64,000 nucleotides of DNA from Thalassospira lucentensis (lineage in GTDB: Bacteria; Pseudomonadota; Alphaproteobacteria; Rhodospirillales; Thalassospiraceae): NCBI RefSeq assembly GCF_011806425.1, contig NZ_JAATOV010000002.1:868001-932000 (forward strand). The letters are read 5' to 3'. Of this stretch, positions 27,920 through 37,581 are shown piece by piece. Under the pieces are notes generated by a model. That model made no database searches. It saw only the letters and a list, made by a program, of their open reading frames with translations, and was not told the origin of the DNA. A program made the position numbers and the translations under genes. How positions within the stretch are numbered: position 1 is the stretch's first letter; every line of letters starts with the position of its first letter.

Positions 27920-28492
27920 ATGGCGCGCAAGACCAAATCCACCTCTTTGATCGCCGATAACGACACCGGCACAGAGCCCTCCGCAAAAAAAAGTGCCAAG
28001 GTTCAGGCCGAAGACCTGCCTTACCGCCCCTGTGTCGGGATTGCGCTGTTTAATGCGGATGGTCTGGTGTGGATGGGCAACCGGCTTGGCTTTGAAGGGG
28101 CGTGGCAATTGCCACAAGGGGGCATTGATGACGATGAAACCGCCATTGATGCCGCCATGCGCGAACTCAAAGAAGAAATCGGCACCAACAAGGCCGAACT
28201 TGTTGCAGAAACCCCGGACTGGTTGACCTATGATCTGCCCGATCACCTGATCGGCAAGGCTTTTGGTGGCAAGTATCGCGGCCAGAAACAAAAATGGTTC
28301 GCCATGCGCTTTACCGGCAAGGATAAACACATCAAAATTGATGTGCCCAATCCAGAATTTGATTCGTGGCGCTGGACGGATTTTGTCACCCTGCCCGATC
28401 TGATTGTGCCGTTCAAACGACCTGTTTATTTGCAAATCGCAGAGGCATTTCGTGATGTACCGCAAAGAATCCGTGAAATGAAGTCATTATAA
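27920..28492 (+). CDS. rppH: RNA pyrophosphohydrolase (Nudix)
   Basis: RppH removes pyrophosphate from the 5' end of mRNA and so starts RNase E-dependent decay; the alphaproteobacterial form also cleaves dinucleoside polyphosphates. The Nudix box runs through GGIDDDETAIDAAMREL and KEEIG. YRPCVGIALFNADGLVWMG at the domain start and WRWTDFVTLPDLIVPFKRPVY at the end match RppH/IalA. The ATG at 27920 has AGGAG upstream and gives 190 residues, with a 30-residue charged extension before the domain. It ends the gpmI-envC-ctpA run. Confidence 0.92.
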   Translation: MARKTKSTSLIADNDTGTEPSAKKSAKVQAEDLPYRPCVGIALFNADGLVWMGNRLGFEGAWQLPQGGIDDDETAIDAAMRELKEEIGTNKAELVAETPDWLTYDLPDHLIGKAFGGKYRGQKQKWFAMRFTGKDKHIKIDVPNPEFDSWRWTDFVTLPDLIVPFKRPVYLQIAEAFRDVPQRIREMKSL

Positions 28493-28576
28493 AACGACCG
28501 TCGCAGGTTGATTGCGACGCGGTTTTCGCTCAATTTCATGAAATATCAAACAGCTGTGGTTTAAAGGAGTTCAAAC

Positions 28577-28768
28577 ATGGGAATGGATCGGATTATCTTT
28601 GGTGTGCTGACCATCGTGGTTGGTCTTTTGGGACTGTTTTATGCATCGGGTTCGCATGATGGATATTCCTACTTTGTCGGCCTGACCCTGTTCATTGGTG
28701 CAATCTTGTTTATGTTCCAATTGATCAAAGGCCACTATGACCAGATTGACGCAGCCGATCACTCCTAA
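28577..28768 (+). CDS. Small two-helix membrane protein
   Basis: A 63-residue protein with AAGGAG seven bases before the ATG. Two hydrophobic helices are seen (about residues 5-22, IIFGVLTIVVGLLGLFYA, and 32-50, FVGLTLFIGAILFMFQLI) with a short polar turn between them and a charged tail. It matches no family I recognise. It stands between rppH and the methyltransferase gene. Confidence 0.7.
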   Translation: MGMDRIIFGVLTIVVGLLGLFYASGSHDGYSYFVGLTLFIGAILFMFQLIKGHYDQIDAADHS

Positions 28769-28844
28769 GGAAACCGCGAAACCGGTTTTATCACGGCAAA
28801 AGTAACAGGTTTCAATCAAGGTCGATGCGGGTTAGGGATAGTCT

Positions 28845-29651
28845 ATGAGCAATACACATTGGGATCCTACCCGTTACGGGCTGTTTGGCAATGAACGCCA
28901 ACGACCAGCCATCGACCTGATTGCCCGCCTGCCCAAGGCAGCCGATGGTTTTGCCCCGCGCCACATCGTTGATTTGGGCTGTGGCCCAGGCAATGTGACG
29001 TCGCTTCTTGCGAATGCTTATCCGGGAACGTCGGCCGATCCGGTTAAAGTTGTCGGGGTCGATTCATCTGCTGAAATGATTGAAACGGCGAAAAAACGCC
29101 CCGAGGCCATCGAATGGCAAACGGACGATATCGCCAGTTGGGAACCCGACGAACAAGTCGATCTGTTGTTTTCCAACGCCGCCCTTCATTGGGTGCCCGA
29201 TCATTCAAAACTGTTTCCGCGTCTTCTTCGTTTCGTGCGGCCCGGTGGCTTGCTTGCCATTCAGGTACCCAACAATTTCTTGGCGCCAAGCCATCAATTA
29301 ATGGGCGAAGCCGGCCTTGATTGGCCCAAAGAAGTGGCGAAAGCAATGCATGCGGCGCGCATTATGCGTCCGGGTGACTATTTTGATGCCATGGCACCGG
29401 CATGTGACGACATCGATCTGTGGCAAACCCAATATTGCCATGTCCTGTCGGGCAGTGATCCGGTGTATCATTGGGTCAGTTCAACCGCCCTTCGCCCGGT
29501 CATAGCCGCCCTGCCCGATGACGAAGCGCGCGCAAAATTTACCGAAAAATACAAAACGCGTTTGTTGCAGGTTTATCCGCCGCGTGATGACGGTCGCACC
29601 CTGTTTCCGTTCAACCGGCTTTTCATGATCGCGCGCAAACGCCCGGAATAA
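28845..29651 (+). CDS. tam: Trans-aconitate 2-methyltransferase-like protein
   Basis: The 268-residue SAM-dependent methyltransferase starts MSNTHWDPTRYGLFGNER, a typical Tam N-terminus, followed by motif I VDLGCGPGN (about 43-51), the acidic loop VVGVDSSAEMIETA and FSNAALHWVPDH. Tam methylates trans-aconitate, an inhibitor formed from the citric acid cycle intermediate. Length fits. Assignment at the level of family is good; substrate is inferred. It is followed after 27 bases by an alpha/beta hydrolase. Confidence 0.78.
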   Translation: MSNTHWDPTRYGLFGNERQRPAIDLIARLPKAADGFAPRHIVDLGCGPGNVTSLLANAYPGTSADPVKVVGVDSSAEMIETAKKRPEAIEWQTDDIASWEPDEQVDLLFSNAALHWVPDHSKLFPRLLRFVRPGGLLAIQVPNNFLAPSHQLMGEAGLDWPKEVAKAMHAARIMRPGDYFDAMAPACDDIDLWQTQYCHVLSGSDPVYHWVSSTALRPVIAALPDDEARAKFTEKYKTRLLQVYPPRDDGRTLFPFNRLFMIARKRPE

Positions 29652-29678
29652 TCCAAACCTGCTGATAAGGAGCATGAC

Positions 29679-30524
29679 ATGGCTGACTTTCGCGAACATT
29701 TCGTCAAAGCATGCGGCTATGAAATGCATGTCAGAAGCTGGGGCAATCCGGCCAATCGTCCCTTGATCATGTGCCACGGGCTTGCGCGACTGGCCGATGA
29801 TTTTGATCATGTCGCCCCGCATTTCACCGATCAATATTATGTGCTGTGCCCATCCATGATCGGACGGGGTTTTTCCAGCTGGGCCAAGGATCCCGACCGC
29901 GAATATACCGTGCCGTTTTACGTCGCCCAGATATTTGAAATGCTTGATCATTTTCGGATCGATACCTGCGACTGGATTGGGACATCCATGGGCGGGCTGA
30001 TTGGCCTGTTCGCCACCGCCGAAGTCGCCGGACGCATTGAAAAACTGGTCTTAAATGATATCGGCCCGGAACTGGACCCAAGTGCTGTCGAACGCATTAA
30101 ATCCTATGTCGGCGCGTCACCTGAATTTGAAACCATCGACGAAGTCGAAAAGATCGTTCGCACAATCTATGCGTCCTTCGGGGTTAAGGATGATGCGACA
30201 TGGTCATTTTTGGCATCCCGATCTGTGCGGCGCCTGCCCAATGGCAATTTCATGATGCATTACGATCCCGAAGTCATGCGGGTCTTTGCAGAACAAATCG
30301 ATGAATTTGATGCCTGGGACATTTTTGATGCCCTTCCCTGCCCGGTCATGCTGATCAGTGGCGAACAGTCAGACCTGATACCGCGCAGGATCGTCGATAA
30401 GATGAAGCAACGAAAACCGCAAATGCCCGTCTTCCCGGTCGCCAATTGCGGGCATGCCCCGCATTTAAATGACGCGGCCCAGATAAATGCCATCCGGGCG
30501 TTTTTAACCGCCTCATCGCAATGA
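29679..30524 (+). CDS. Alpha/beta hydrolase
   Basis: The 281-residue protein has the alpha/beta hydrolase fold: oxyanion region LIMCHGLARLADDFDH, nucleophile elbow GTSMGG (Ser about residue 108), an acidic residue in LISGEQSDLIPRR and the catalytic histidine in CGHAPHL near residue 263. The substrate is unknown. AAGGAG lies seven bases before the ATG. Possibly cotranscribed with the methyltransferase before it. Confidence 0.83.
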   Translation: MADFREHFVKACGYEMHVRSWGNPANRPLIMCHGLARLADDFDHVAPHFTDQYYVLCPSMIGRGFSSWAKDPDREYTVPFYVAQIFEMLDHFRIDTCDWIGTSMGGLIGLFATAEVAGRIEKLVLNDIGPELDPSAVERIKSYVGASPEFETIDEVEKIVRTIYASFGVKDDATWSFLASRSVRRLPNGNFMMHYDPEVMRVFAEQIDEFDAWDIFDALPCPVMLISGEQSDLIPRRIVDKMKQRKPQMPVFPVANCGHAPHLNDAAQINAIRAFLTASSQ

Positions 30525-30691
30525 GCCATTCGCCGTCATCTTGCAAAACCGTTAAGCCCTAAACACGGTTCCTGGCGGTTTAATCCCTTCTTGGGTTTGG
30601 GCTTTTGGCTATCTGGCCCAAATACCCTTTTGCGCCGACACGTCTGTCCTGTATGACTGAAGGCAGATCATCTTGGGACAGAAAAACACGC

Positions 30692-31687
30692 ATGAGCACT
30701 TCGAACCAGCCAGAACCCGTCACCCTTGGCGCGCCGTTTGACGCCTGCAATGCGCTTGCTTCGGCCAAGAATGCCAATCTATACCGCGCAGCCATGCGTC
30801 TTAGCCCGGAACGTCAAAAGTTCTTCTTGGCAAGCTATGCCTCGATGCGGGTGATTGACGATATTGTCGATGACGGTTTTCTCGAGCTTCCCGATACCGA
30901 ACGTCACTTGGACCGAGAAAATGTTCTTGCGACTCTGGATCACTGGCAGGCACAAATCATCGCTGCCAAATCCGGCGCGCCAAATCCATTGCCTGAAATC
31001 GGGCCGCTGGATTCGGATGTCTATGATGCCCTGCGTGAAACATTGGGCCGCAGCGACCTTGATCCCGATCCGTGGATCGAATTGGCAGATGCCCTACGCC
31101 GCGACGTCGCCGAAGACCCGATGGATGAATGGGAAGACTTCATTTCCTATTGCGAAGGTGCGACCGCAGCCCCGGCCTCAATCTTCGTTTATTTGCTCTC
31201 GGCCCGGTATGATGACGAGATCGGCTATACCTCGCCCTTGACCAATACGCCGCTGTATCATGCGCGTGATATGGCGATTTTTTGCTATATCATTCATATC
31301 CTGCGCGACCTTCCCGAGGATATCAAAGGCCCGGACCGCCTTGTCACTATCCCGGCCGAAGTCCTCATCGCGGCAGATATTACCATTGGCGAAATTCGCA
31401 ATGCCATCGGCCAGGGCCGCTATCAGGACCTTGATCTTTTAGGATCAATCTTGATGGAGCACGCGTGGGAGCATTTTGAAACCGGCCAAGCCCGATCGGG
31501 TGAATTGCTTTCGGTTCTTGATGCGGACGAGGCAGACACCCTATCGCGTCTGTTTACGGTCTATATCGAATTGGCCGGGGCGATGATGGAAAACGGCTAT
31601 GCCGCGTTTTTGTCGGACCGCGAAGAAATCATGCAGATCACCGCGCAATCAAGCCTGCCGGATGTCAAAGACGACACGCAGGATTAA
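30692..31687 (+). CDS. Squalene/phytoene synthase-family protein
   Basis: The 331-residue protein carries both aspartate-rich motifs of trans-isoprenyl head-to-head synthases: RVIDDIVDD near residue 58 and HILRDLPEDIKG near 213. These bind the magnesium and pyrophosphate of farnesyl or geranylgeranyl diphosphate. It stands alone, with no hopanoid (hpn) or carotenoid (crt) genes in view, so the product is not clear. The related NDUFAF6 family, a complex I assembly factor, is another possible relationship. The frame begins at 30605; ATG codons at 30653 and 30692 are both possible, without a clear ribosome site. Confidence 0.72.
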   Translation: MSTSNQPEPVTLGAPFDACNALASAKNANLYRAAMRLSPERQKFFLASYASMRVIDDIVDDGFLELPDTERHLDRENVLATLDHWQAQIIAAKSGAPNPLPEIGPLDSDVYDALRETLGRSDLDPDPWIELADALRRDVAEDPMDEWEDFISYCEGATAAPASIFVYLLSARYDDEIGYTSPLTNTPLYHARDMAIFCYIIHILRDLPEDIKGPDRLVTIPAEVLIAADITIGEIRNAIGQGRYQDLDLLGSILMEHAWEHFETGQARSGELLSVLDADEADTLSRLFTVYIELAGAMMENGYAAFLSDREEIMQITAQSSLPDVKDDTQD

Positions 31688-31724
31688 AATCCGCGGCACC
31701 TATCGGCCGCCACCTGCCAAAAGA

Positions 31725-31757
31725 AAACCCCGCCAAATTGGCGGGGTTTGTTGTTTT
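31725..31757. terminator. Bidirectional terminator between the synthase gene and pgk
   Basis: AAACCCCGCCA pairs perfectly with TGGCGGGGTTT around a three-base loop; T-rich sequence follows on the plus strand and AAAA precedes it for the minus-strand pgk. Confidence 0.88.
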
Positions 31758-31777
31758 GGGGCGTATCCGCCAAAGCC

Positions 31778-32971
31778 TTATCCGCGAAGGGCGGCAACAC
31801 CTGGCAGAACCTTGCCTTCAAGCCACTCAAGAAACGCACCGCCAGCGGTCGAAACATATGAGAAGTCCTGATCAGACTCGGCATGACGCAGCGCTGCAAC
31901 GGTATCGCCACCACCTGCGACCGACAGAAGTTTGCCTTCACGGGTCAATTTGGCGGCATGCTGTGCGACCGAAACGGTTGCCGTATCAAACGGTTCAATT
32001 TCAAACGCGCCAAGGGGGCCGTTCCACACCAGCGTTTCACATGACTGAAGCCGTTTATTCAAATCTTCGATGGTTTTTGGACCGGCATCCAAAATCATGC
32101 CGTCATCGGCGACATCATTGATGTCAGAAACATCATGGGGCGCATTGGCGGCAAACTCCTTGGCGACCAAACCATCAACCGGCAAAACAATCTCGCAATT
32201 GGCGGCTTCGGCTTTTTTGAAAATCTCACGCGCGGTTTCCAGCAAATCATGCTCGCACAGGGATTTGCCAACATTCACACCCTTGGCAGCCAAGAACGTA
32301 TTGGCCATACCACCGCCAATCACCAACTGATCGACCTTGGCAACCAGATTGCCCAACAGATCCAGTTTGGTGGAAATTTTTGCGCCACCGACAATCGCCA
32401 TCACCGGATGTTTCGGTGCTTCCAGCGCATTGCCCAGTGCTTCAAGCTCGACCTGCATCAAACGGCCGGCATAAGCTGGCAATGCCCGTGCAAGACCCTC
32501 GGTCGAGGCATGGGCACGGTGCGCGCACGAAAACGCATCATTGACGTAGATATCGCCAAGTTTGGCCAGTTCGGCGGCAAAGGCCGGATCGTTTTTTTCT
32601 TCCTCGGCGTGATAACGCAGGTTTTCCAAAAGCGCGATTTCACCGTTTTCAAGGCTGTTCACAACACCTGCGGCGGCATCGCCAATGCAATCATCGGCAA
32701 ATTTCACCGGACGGCCAAGCTGCTTGGCAAGGGCGTCGGCAACCGGTTTGAGGGACATTTCCGGCACACGTTCGCCCTTTGGGCGGCCAAAATGCGTGAT
32801 CACAACCACTTTTGCACCGGCATCTGCCAATTCAATCAGTCCGGGTGCGGTGCGGTCGATACGAGTCGTATCACCGACAACACCGTCTTTCATCGGAACG
32901 TTAAGATCCGCGCGCAACAAAACGCGCTTGCCTGTAACATCGACACCGTCAAGCGTATTGAAGTCAGCCAT
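31778..32971 (-). CDS. pgk: Phosphoglycerate kinase
   Basis: The 397-residue glycolytic enzyme transfers phosphate between 1,3-bisphosphoglycerate and ADP. Features include [59 protein letters not shown] and the C-terminal [10 protein letters not shown] nucleotide loop. Length is standard. Neither gap nor fba is adjacent here. gpmI, the next glycolytic step, is 8 kb away on the other strand. Confidence 0.96.
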   Translation of the reverse strand: MADFNTLDGVDVTGKRVLLRADLNVPMKDGVVGDTTRIDRTAPGLIELADAGAKVVVITHFGRPKGERVPEMSLKPVADALAKQLGRPVKFADDCIGDAAAGVVNSLENGEIALLENLRYHAEEEKNDPAFAAELAKLGDIYVNDAFSCAHRAHASTEGLARALPAYAGRLMQVELEALGNALEAPKHPVMAIVGGAKISTKLDLLGNLVAKVDQLVIGGGMANTFLAAKGVNVGKSLCEHDLLETAREIFKKAEAANCEIVLPVDGLVAKEFAANAPHDVSDINDVADDGMILDAGPKTIEDLNKRLQSCETLVWNGPLGAFEIEPFDTATVSVAQHAAKLTREGKLLSVAGGGDTVAALRHAESDQDFSYVSTAGGAFLEWLEGKVLPGVAALRG

Positions 32972-33159
32972 TATCTGAACCTGCTTTTGAGTTTCACAAA
33001 AGACGGGAGGGGGTGTCCCGACATGGATTGCACCAGATCCTGATGTTTCGCCCTGTTTTGCCGGATCATGGATCGGCGGTCATATGGGGCGCAAACAGAA
33101 CCTTGCGCGTAAAGAAAACCGGGCAGCGCAGAATGTGTCAGCCCGGTTTTAAATTCTGA

Positions 33160-34005
33160 TCAGTGCCGCCCCAAAAGGGACGCATGCACAAAACCGGAAA
33201 AGCTGGTCGCCACCGGCCCGGTCATTAAAACATGATCATCGGGCAGCCATTCGATGGTCAAATTGCCACCATCAAGAATAATTTCGGTTTTCCGTCCGGT
33301 CAGGCCACGCCGTGCGGCGGCAACACCGGCGGCACATGCCCCGGTACCACAAGCGCGCGTCACACCGACGCCGCGCTCCCAAACACGCATGCGCAATTTG
33401 TCTTCACCAATCAGGCTGCACACTTCGATATTGGCGCGTTCGGGGAACATTTCATGATGTTCAAGGACCGGTCCGAGCTTTTCGATATCAACCGCCTCGG
33501 CGTCATCGACAAAGAAAACGGCGTGCGGATTACCAACATTGATACCGACCGGATCCGAAAGCGGCCCCAAGGACAGCGGGATATGATTGGTATCAACCGC
33601 ACTGCCCAGCGGAATATCACGCCAATCAAGCTGAACCTGGCCCATATCAACCGTGACACGGCCATCTGCCAATCCATTGGCATCAAGCAACCCAACCACA
33701 GTTTCGATGATGACGTCTTTGCGGCCCAACTCATCCATGACGATGTTCGCCACACAGCGCGTTGCATTGCCACAGGCCTGAACTTCGCCACCGTCATTGT
33801 TACGGATACGCATAAACGCATCGGCCAACTCATCACGGGCGGGTTCAATCACAATCAATTGGTCGCAGCCCACACCGGTTTTGCGGTCGGCAATCCGGGC
33901 GGCAGTCGCGTGATCAAGATCAAGCACAGCGGGATCGCGTCGTCCGTCAAAGACAACGAAATCATTTCCCAGACCATGCATTTTGACAAAAGGAATACCG
34001 TTCAT
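33160..34005 (-). CDS. dapF: Diaminopimelate epimerase
   Basis: DapF interconverts LL- and meso-diaminopimelate for lysine and peptidoglycan synthesis without a cofactor. The 281-residue product has both active-site cysteines, in GNATRCVA and in ACGTGACAAGV, and the N-terminal FVKMHGLGNDFVVFD. The ATG at 34005 has AAGGCAGG upstream and starts the conserved MNGIPFVKMHG; the longer frame to 34041 is rejected. The common alphaproteobacterial neighbour mtaB is absent. Confidence 0.95.
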   Translation of the reverse strand: MNGIPFVKMHGLGNDFVVFDGRRDPAVLDLDHATAARIADRKTGVGCDQLIVIEPARDELADAFMRIRNNDGGEVQACGNATRCVANIVMDELGRKDVIIETVVGLLDANGLADGRVTVDMGQVQLDWRDIPLGSAVDTNHIPLSLGPLSDPVGINVGNPHAVFFVDDAEAVDIEKLGPVLEHHEMFPERANIEVCSLIGEDKLRMRVWERGVGVTRACGTGACAAGVAAARRGLTGRKTEIILDGGNLTIEWLPDDHVLMTGPVATSFSGFVHASLLGRH

Positions 34006-34235
34006 ACCTGCCTTATAATCGTGATTTCCCCTTGCGTCCACAGGCGGATGCGGCAGATATCACGCAGGTTTAGTCCAGAAATAAAATCAGATCGCAAAGG
34101 ACGGTACCCGCCCTTCAACGATCTGATCAATGTCATCTGCCAACCTTTAATCGCCCCAAAACCGGCCAAGGGCCGTAAACCCGCATAACCACAATACCCG
34201 CAATCTGCTTTGCCCGGTAAAACCGAACAGCTGAT

Positions 34236-34772
34236 TTACATCGGAATCGCAGGCTTGGACGGACTGGACGGTTTGTAACGATTGGACGGCACCGCCGGTG
34301 CGCAATAGCGTACTTTCCGCGGGGTGAAACCGGCCGCGCCAAAATATTCGCGTTGGCGTTGGTCCATCTCGGAAAGTGACACATACACGTTTGCGCATTC
34401 ATGATCGGTTGCCAGTCGGCTCATCGCGTCACGCAGCGTATCAAACACATATGCCCGTGACACAATTTCCACCGCCATCACATTATCAAGATGCAAAACA
34501 CGGCCATCGGCCATGTCGTCGCGCACCTGATATGAAAACAGACCATGGATATAGCCACGTTCATTGGCCGCCACGATAACGCCGCGCGGACGCAGCCAAA
34601 GAATATCTTCGCAACCTTCACCCGGTTTAACCTGTGAAGTTGATGCGCAAAATTCAGATACGAATTCACGCCACCGTTCCAGTGTCAAATCAGCCTGCAA
34701 CATCTGCACCAGCGGAAATGTCATGTCGGCGGTATGCGATGTAAGTGGTCGTGCGAAATATGTAGAAGCCAT
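34236..34772 (-). CDS. GNAT-like protein under an FNR-type site
   Basis: The 178-residue protein shows a GNAT-like layout: a central strand region with GVIVAANERGYIHGLFSYQV, then LHLDNVMAVEI and, near residue 143, REYFGAAGFTPRKVRYC, which resembles the C-terminal FYxxxGF motif of acetyltransferases. The acetyl-CoA loop (Q/RxxGxG/A) is not evident, so activity is uncertain. A perfect FNR site lies 55-68 bases upstream of the ATG at 34772, placing it where an FNR-activated promoter would need it. It is divergent from ccoN, so a role in low-oxygen growth is likely. Confidence 0.6.
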   Translation of the reverse strand: MASTYFARPLTSHTADMTFPLVQMLQADLTLERWREFVSEFCASTSQVKPGEGCEDILWLRPRGVIVAANERGYIHGLFSYQVRDDMADGRVLHLDNVMAVEIVSRAYVFDTLRDAMSRLATDHECANVYVSLSEMDQRQREYFGAAGFTPRKVRYCAPAVPSNRYKPSSPSKPAIPM

Positions 34773-34826
34773 GACCCTGCCCTTTTGGAATTTCGGTGAT
34801 CATGGCTGAAATAATTCGGGGCAACC

Positions 34827-34840
34827 TTGATGTGCATCAA
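34827..34840. promoter_or_regulatory. FNR/FnrL box (perfect consensus)
   Basis: TTGATGTGCATCAA matches TTGAT-N4-ATCAA exactly. If it is centred at -41.5 for the minus-strand gene, transcription would start near 34792, 20 bases before the GNAT-like ATG. Confidence 0.85.
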
Positions 34841-34950
34841 CACCTTTCAAACGCAGCTCACGCATAACCATCCTCAGTACCAAGAGTCTTATTTTTACGG
34901 ACGTCTTGTTTTCTTATGATTGCATGGCAACGCGGCTTTATGCGCCAAAC

Positions 34951-34964
34951 TTGATGCAGGTCAA
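34951..34964. promoter_or_regulatory. FNR/FnrL box before ccoN
   Basis: TTGATGCAGGTCAA fits TTGA-N6-TCAA. Centred at -41.5 it predicts a start near 34999, with CATAGT (34987-34992) as a -10 element and a leader of about 176 bases before the ccoN ATG. Confidence 0.78.
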
Positions 34965-35175
34965 TGGCATCACGGCCACAAAACCGCATAGTTGCCAAAC
35001 GATGTCAGAAAACCTCGCCCGTAATGATGCATCCGACAAAGGATAACATCGCACGAGTGGGGCTTTTGGTGCAGGGGAATGGCTTATTGGAAACGGTTTG
35101 CCATTACCGGGACAGATTGGAACCGGCCAACCGCGTGTTGTCCGGTCCCCCGAATACCTTGAACGGGAGTCGAGC

Positions 35176-36648
35176 ATGAGCCAGGGGAGCATGGCACAGA
35201 CAGCACCATCATCTGTTGCTGTTAATTACAATATGGACGTTGTGCGCTGGGCCGCACTTGCGACCGTATTTTGGGGCGTAGTCGGATTTTTGGTGGGCGA
35301 TGTTATCGCTTGGCAATTGGCGTTTCCGGTCCTCAACTTTGATACAGATTTTCTCAACTTCGGGCGTTTGCGCCCGTTGCATACATCCGCAGTGATTTTT
35401 GCCTTTGGCGGTAACGCGCTTCTGGCGACATCCTTCTATGTGGTACAGCGCACCTGCCGCACGCCGCTTTACGGTGGTAAGGCGCTTCCGGCATTTGTGT
35501 TCTGGGGCTATCAGCTCTTTATCGTCATGGCCGCAATCGGCTATGTCACGGGCGTTACCCAGGGCCGCGAATATGCTGAACCAGAATGGTTTGTCGACCT
35601 TTGGCTGACCGTCGTTTGGGTGGCTTATCTGGCAATGTTTGTCGGAACGCTGCTGAAACGCCGCGAGCCGCATATCTATGTGGCAAACTGGTTCTATCTG
35701 GCGTTCATCGTCACGATTGCGATGCTCCATTTGGGCAACAACCTTGCAATCCCGGTTTCGCTGTTTGGCACCAAATCCTATTCGATGTTCTCTGGCGTGC
35801 AGGATGCGCTGACCCAGTGGTGGTACGGCCATAACGCAGTGGGCTTCTTCCTGACGGCTGGCTTCCTTGGCATGATGTACTACTTCGTGCCGAAACGTGC
35901 CGAGCGTCCGGTTTATTCCTATCGCCTGTCGATCATTCACTTCTGGGCGCTGATCTTCCTGTATATCTGGGCTGGTCCGCACCACTTGCACTACACCGCT
36001 CTTCCTGACTGGGCACAGACCCTTGGCATGACCTTCTCGATCATGTTGTGGATGCCGTCTTGGGGCGGGATGATCAACGGCCTGATGACCCTTTCTGGGG
36101 CTTGGGACAAATTGCGCACCGACCCGGTCTTGCGGTTCATGGTGGCAGCTGTTGGCTTCTATGGCATGTCGACCTTCGAAGGTCCGGTTATGTCGATCAA
36201 AGCGGTTAACGGTCTTTCACACTACACCGACTGGACCATTGGTCACGTTCACTCCGGTGCACTTGGTTGGGTTGCCTTCGTTTCCTTCGGCGCGATCTAC
36301 CACTTGATCCCGGTCCTGTGGAACCGCGAACGCCTTTACTCAATGCGTCTTGTGTCTCATCACTTCTGGTTGGGCACGATCGGCATCGTTCTTTACATCA
36401 CCTCGATGTGGGTATCGGGGATCATGCAAGGTCTGATGTGGCGCGCTTACGATGAACTTGGTTTCCTTCAGTATTCCTTCATCGAAACTGTCGAGGCAAT
36501 GCATCCCTATTACATCATTCGTGCAACCGGTGGCGCGCTGTTCTTACTCGGTTCGTTCTTGATGGTCTGGAACGTTTACAAAACGATCCGCGGCGATCTT
36601 CGTAACGAAGCTCCGATTGGCACACCGGCAACGGCTGCAGCCGAATAA
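35176..36648 (+). CDS. ccoN: cbb3-type cytochrome c oxidase subunit I
   Basis: CcoN is the catalytic membrane subunit that reduces oxygen at a heme b3-CuB centre with high affinity. The 490-residue product has about twelve membrane helices and histidine-bearing segments of the family: [54 protein letters not shown], and [17 protein letters not shown]. The ATG at 35176 has GGGAG upstream; a second ATG at 35191 is possible and the frame extends to 35098. First gene of ccoNOQP, behind an FNR box. Confidence 0.96.
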   Translation: MSQGSMAQTAPSSVAVNYNMDVVRWAALATVFWGVVGFLVGDVIAWQLAFPVLNFDTDFLNFGRLRPLHTSAVIFAFGGNALLATSFYVVQRTCRTPLYGGKALPAFVFWGYQLFIVMAAIGYVTGVTQGREYAEPEWFVDLWLTVVWVAYLAMFVGTLLKRREPHIYVANWFYLAFIVTIAMLHLGNNLAIPVSLFGTKSYSMFSGVQDALTQWWYGHNAVGFFLTAGFLGMMYYFVPKRAERPVYSYRLSIIHFWALIFLYIWAGPHHLHYTALPDWAQTLGMTFSIMLWMPSWGGMINGLMTLSGAWDKLRTDPVLRFMVAAVGFYGMSTFEGPVMSIKAVNGLSHYTDWTIGHVHSGALGWVAFVSFGAIYHLIPVLWNRERLYSMRLVSHHFWLGTIGIVLYITSMWVSGIMQGLMWRAYDELGFLQYSFIETVEAMHPYYIIRATGGALFLLGSFLMVWNVYKTIRGDLRNEAPIGTPATAAAE

Positions 36649-36661
36649 GGGGGAATGAAAA

Positions 36662-37393
36662 ATGCTTCTTAAGAAACACCATATTGTTGAAAAGAACGTC
36701 TTTGTTCTGATCCTTGGCATTTTCCTGACCATCATCATCGGCGGCATTGTTGAAATTGTGCCACTGTTTACGATGGAACAGACAATCGAAAAGGTCGAAG
36801 GGGTGCGTCCTTACTCACCTCTCGAGCAGGCTGGACGTAACATCTATATCCGCGAAGGCTGCTATAACTGCCATTCACAGCAGATCCGTCCGTTCCGTGA
36901 CGAGGTCGAACGTTATGGCCATTACAGCCTTGCCGCAGAATCGATGTATGACCATCCGTTCCAGTGGGGGTCAAAACGTACGGGTCCTGACCTGGCACGT
37001 GTCGGCAAGAAATATTCCAACGCTTGGCATGTGGCCCATATGACCGATCCGCGCTCTGTCGTGCCGGAATCGATCATGCCGGGTTACCCGTTCCTTGCAA
37101 AACGTGAGTTGGAATTTGATGACGCTCAGGCGCACCTCGAAACGCTCAAAATGGTTGGGGTTCCCTATACCGACGAGATGATCGAAGCCGCCAAGGCAGA
37201 CCTTTACCTGCAAGCAAGCGAAGACGCCGAGTATGACGACGATTTCCTTGCACGCTATCCAAATGCGGCGACAGGTGATTTTGACGGCGATCCGGAAAAA
37301 CTGACCGAAATGGATGCGTTGATTGCGTATCTGCAGGTCTTGGGCCGGATGGTCGACTTCACCACCTACAACCCGCAGATGAACCTGCGCTAG
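36662..37393 (+). CDS. ccoO: cbb3-type cytochrome c oxidase subunit II
   Basis: CcoO is a membrane-anchored monoheme c-type cytochrome. The 243-residue product has an N-terminal membrane helix (about 13-35, [21 protein letters not shown]) and one heme site [15 protein letters not shown], with the distal methionine probably in [10 protein letters not shown]. It passes electrons to CcoN. The gene starts 13 bases after ccoN with AAGGGGGAATG-type sequence as ribosome site. Confidence 0.96.
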   Translation: MLLKKHHIVEKNVFVLILGIFLTIIIGGIVEIVPLFTMEQTIEKVEGVRPYSPLEQAGRNIYIREGCYNCHSQQIRPFRDEVERYGHYSLAAESMYDHPFQWGSKRTGPDLARVGKKYSNAWHVAHMTDPRSVVPESIMPGYPFLAKRELEFDDAQAHLETLKMVGVPYTDEMIEAAKADLYLQASEDAEYDDDFLARYPNAATGDFDGDPEKLTEMDALIAYLQVLGRMVDFTTYNPQMNLR

Positions 37394-37405
37394 GGGAAGT
37401 AAGTC

Positions 37406-37567
37406 ATGGAATTCTTTTCGCAACTTGCTGACTTTTTCCGACCTCTCTGGGGGTTGTGGCTGATGCTGCTGTTTAGCGCGATTATTGCCTGGGTCATGTG
37501 GCCGAGCAAAAAGCGCAACAAAGAAATGGAAGCGCACGCCGAGATCCCCCTGCGGGATCAGGATTAA
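37406..37567 (+). CDS. ccoQ: cbb3-type oxidase small subunit CcoQ/FixQ
   Basis: A 53-residue protein with one membrane helix (about residues 14-32, LWGLWLMLLFSAIIAWVMW) followed by a charged cytoplasmic tail KKRNKEMEAHAEIPLRDQD, the standard CcoQ pattern. GGGGAAGTAAG precedes the ATG. It lies between ccoO and ccoP, 12 and 14 bases from its neighbours. CcoQ stabilises the interaction of CcoP with the core complex. Confidence 0.92.
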   Translation: MEFFSQLADFFRPLWGLWLMLLFSAIIAWVMWPSKKRNKEMEAHAEIPLRDQD

Positions 37568-37581
37568 GGGGAGACAGAGAG

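Noticed and set aside
33232-34188. 318-codon open frame on the plus strand over dapF
   Set aside because: Antisense to a full dapF with both catalytic cysteines; codon pattern is a mirror of the real gene.
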